This document shows, in pieces, positions 5,444 through 6,041 of a stretch of DNA of 6,041 nucleotides. The notes beneath the pieces are model-generated. The model was not told the DNA's origin, did not search any database, and saw only the letters and a program-made list of their open reading frames with translations. Source of the stretch: Promethearchaeota archaeon (lineage in GTDB: Archaea > Asgardarchaeota > Lokiarchaeia > Sigynarchaeales > SOKP01); contig JAHLWJ010000285.1 of assembly GCA_019057975.1 (NCBI GenBank), positions 1 through 6,041 of the forward strand, given 5' to 3'. The position numbers were made by a program, and so were the translations under genes. Each line of letters starts with the position of its first letter. Positions within the stretch are counted from its first letter, which is position 1.

Positions 5444-5953
5444 ATGGCAGATATAAAAGGTAAACCTATACTTGGTGGCATCTTATTTTTGATTGTAGGG
5501 TTTTTGCATATACTTATTCCTGCGTGGGGTATTATAATTCCTGACATTGGGGCATCGTTCTATTGGTATTGGGGGTTCTATTTTATGGGCAGTGAGGGCA
5601 ATATTGAGACCGGTATTGGCCCAACTGATGCTTTGGTAACTGCTGGTAGAACTGCAATGACATTAATGATAATTTGTTTTGTAATCGTAACAATAACTCT
5701 AATCTTAGCTAAAATATTAAAAACGTTTAAGACTAAAAAAAATCTTACTATATTTGGGATTGTCTGGTTGATAACAGGTATTTTATTGTTAATTGCTCCA
5801 TCGATATACTTAACAGAAGTAAGTGACATTATATTTGATGAATATTCATGGGGTATAGGGATAATTTTCTCATATAGTCTCGCATTTGTACCTCTTTTAG
5901 GAGGGATTACTGTTCTCTATTATCAGATGAAAGGAGAAAAAGTTGGAACTTAA
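5444..5953 (+). CDS. Four-helix integral membrane protein, unknown function
   Basis: I do not recognise the family. Counting from the ATG at 5444, the protein has 169 residues and four likely transmembrane segments: about 8-32, 68-93, 100-122 and 136-160. A loop of about 35 residues (33-67) is rich in aromatic residues and Gly, including FYWYWGFYFMG at 39-49. The cytoplasmic side is probably the one holding KTFKTKKN (93-100) and the short basic ends, by the positive-inside rule, which puts both termini inside. A frame-extending GTG at 5435 would add three residues. I prefer the ATG because the GTG lies inside GTGAT, which can pair with the 3' end of 16S rRNA, four bases before the ATG. Pro26, Pro33, Pro119 and Pro150 lie in or at the ends of the helices. 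No catalytic or transporter motif is visible. The gene has its own TATA-like box and a strong terminator, so it is probably monocistronic. Confidence 0.78.
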   Translation: MADIKGKPILGGILFLIVGFLHILIPAWGIIIPDIGASFYWYWGFYFMGSEGNIETGIGPTDALVTAGRTAMTLMIICFVIVTITLILAKILKTFKTKKNLTIFGIVWLITGILLLIAPSIYLTEVSDIIFDEYSWGIGIIFSYSLAFVPLLGGITVLYYQMKGEKVGT

Positions 5954-5981
5954 ATTTATATAAATGTACCTCTAAGAAGAG

Positions 5982-6016
5982 AAGAGATAATTTTTTTTAT
6001 CTCTTTTTATTTTTAT
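5982..6016 (+). terminator. Hairpin plus oligo-T terminator after the membrane-protein gene
   Basis: AAGAGATAA (5982-5990) pairs perfectly with TTATCTCTT (5997-6005) around a six-T loop, followed by the T-rich tail TTTATTTTTATTT. It lies 29 bp after the stop codon. It looks like a bacterial-style intrinsic terminator, and the T-tail alone would suffice in archaea. The last bases of the window, 6017-6041, show nothing further. Confidence 0.7.
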
Positions 6017-6041
6017 TTATCAATCTTATGTTTAGCTTAAG

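Noticed and set aside
5365..5463. Plus-strand ORF of 32 codons overlapping the membrane-protein start
   Set aside because: It is short and Lys-rich, its ATG lies upstream of the predicted transcription start, and it has no ribosome-binding site.
5578..5829. Minus-strand ORF of 83 codons
   Set aside because: It is antisense to the membrane-protein gene. Its hydrophobicity comes from the complementary frame of transmembrane codons.

Overview
The window is AT-rich DNA, most likely from an Asgard archaeon. The main reasons are a single-domain gelsolin-like protein and a free-standing roadblock/LC7 protein lying side by side, together with archaeal-looking expression signals: TATA-like boxes, mostly short or SD-less leaders, and oligo-T termination tracts. 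Both are eukaryotic-signature families that Asgard genomes encode in number. The low GC would suit Lokiarchaeia or some Heimdallarchaeia, but the class cannot be fixed from this sequence alone.

Left half (1-3939): four genes on the minus strand. In their own reading order they are a bifunctional NAD(P)H-hydrate repair enzyme (2374-3939), a gelsolin-domain protein with an unassigned conserved-looking C-terminal module (1315-2154), a roadblock/LC7 protein (788-1183), and the N-terminal 128 codons of a protein with a double-psi-barrel-like head and a proline-rich linker that runs off the left edge (1-384). The gaps of 219, 131 and 403 bp are very AT-rich and hold candidate TATA boxes and T-tracts. 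These are therefore probably separate transcription units rather than one tight operon. The 403-bp gap is the largest stretch without a confident gene. It contains a possible 46-codon ORF, a 10-base T-tract and a hexanucleotide TATA-rich repeat.

Right half (4036-6041): two genes on the plus strand, divergent from the repair enzyme across a 96-bp shared promoter region. They are a uroporphyrinogen-decarboxylase-like (MtaA/CmuA superfamily) protein of 419 aa and a four-helix membrane protein of unknown function. The latter ends in a clear hairpin plus oligo-T terminator. No corrinoid-binding protein or methyltransferase partner is present in the window.

Functionally, the gelsolin and roadblock genes suggest a small cytoskeleton/small-GTPase regulatory neighbourhood, in which the proline-rich protein could also take part (inference). 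The hydrate repair enzyme is metabolic housekeeping. The URO-D-like and membrane proteins have no evident link to the rest. No rRNA, tRNA, CRISPR array, insertion sequence or phage gene was found.
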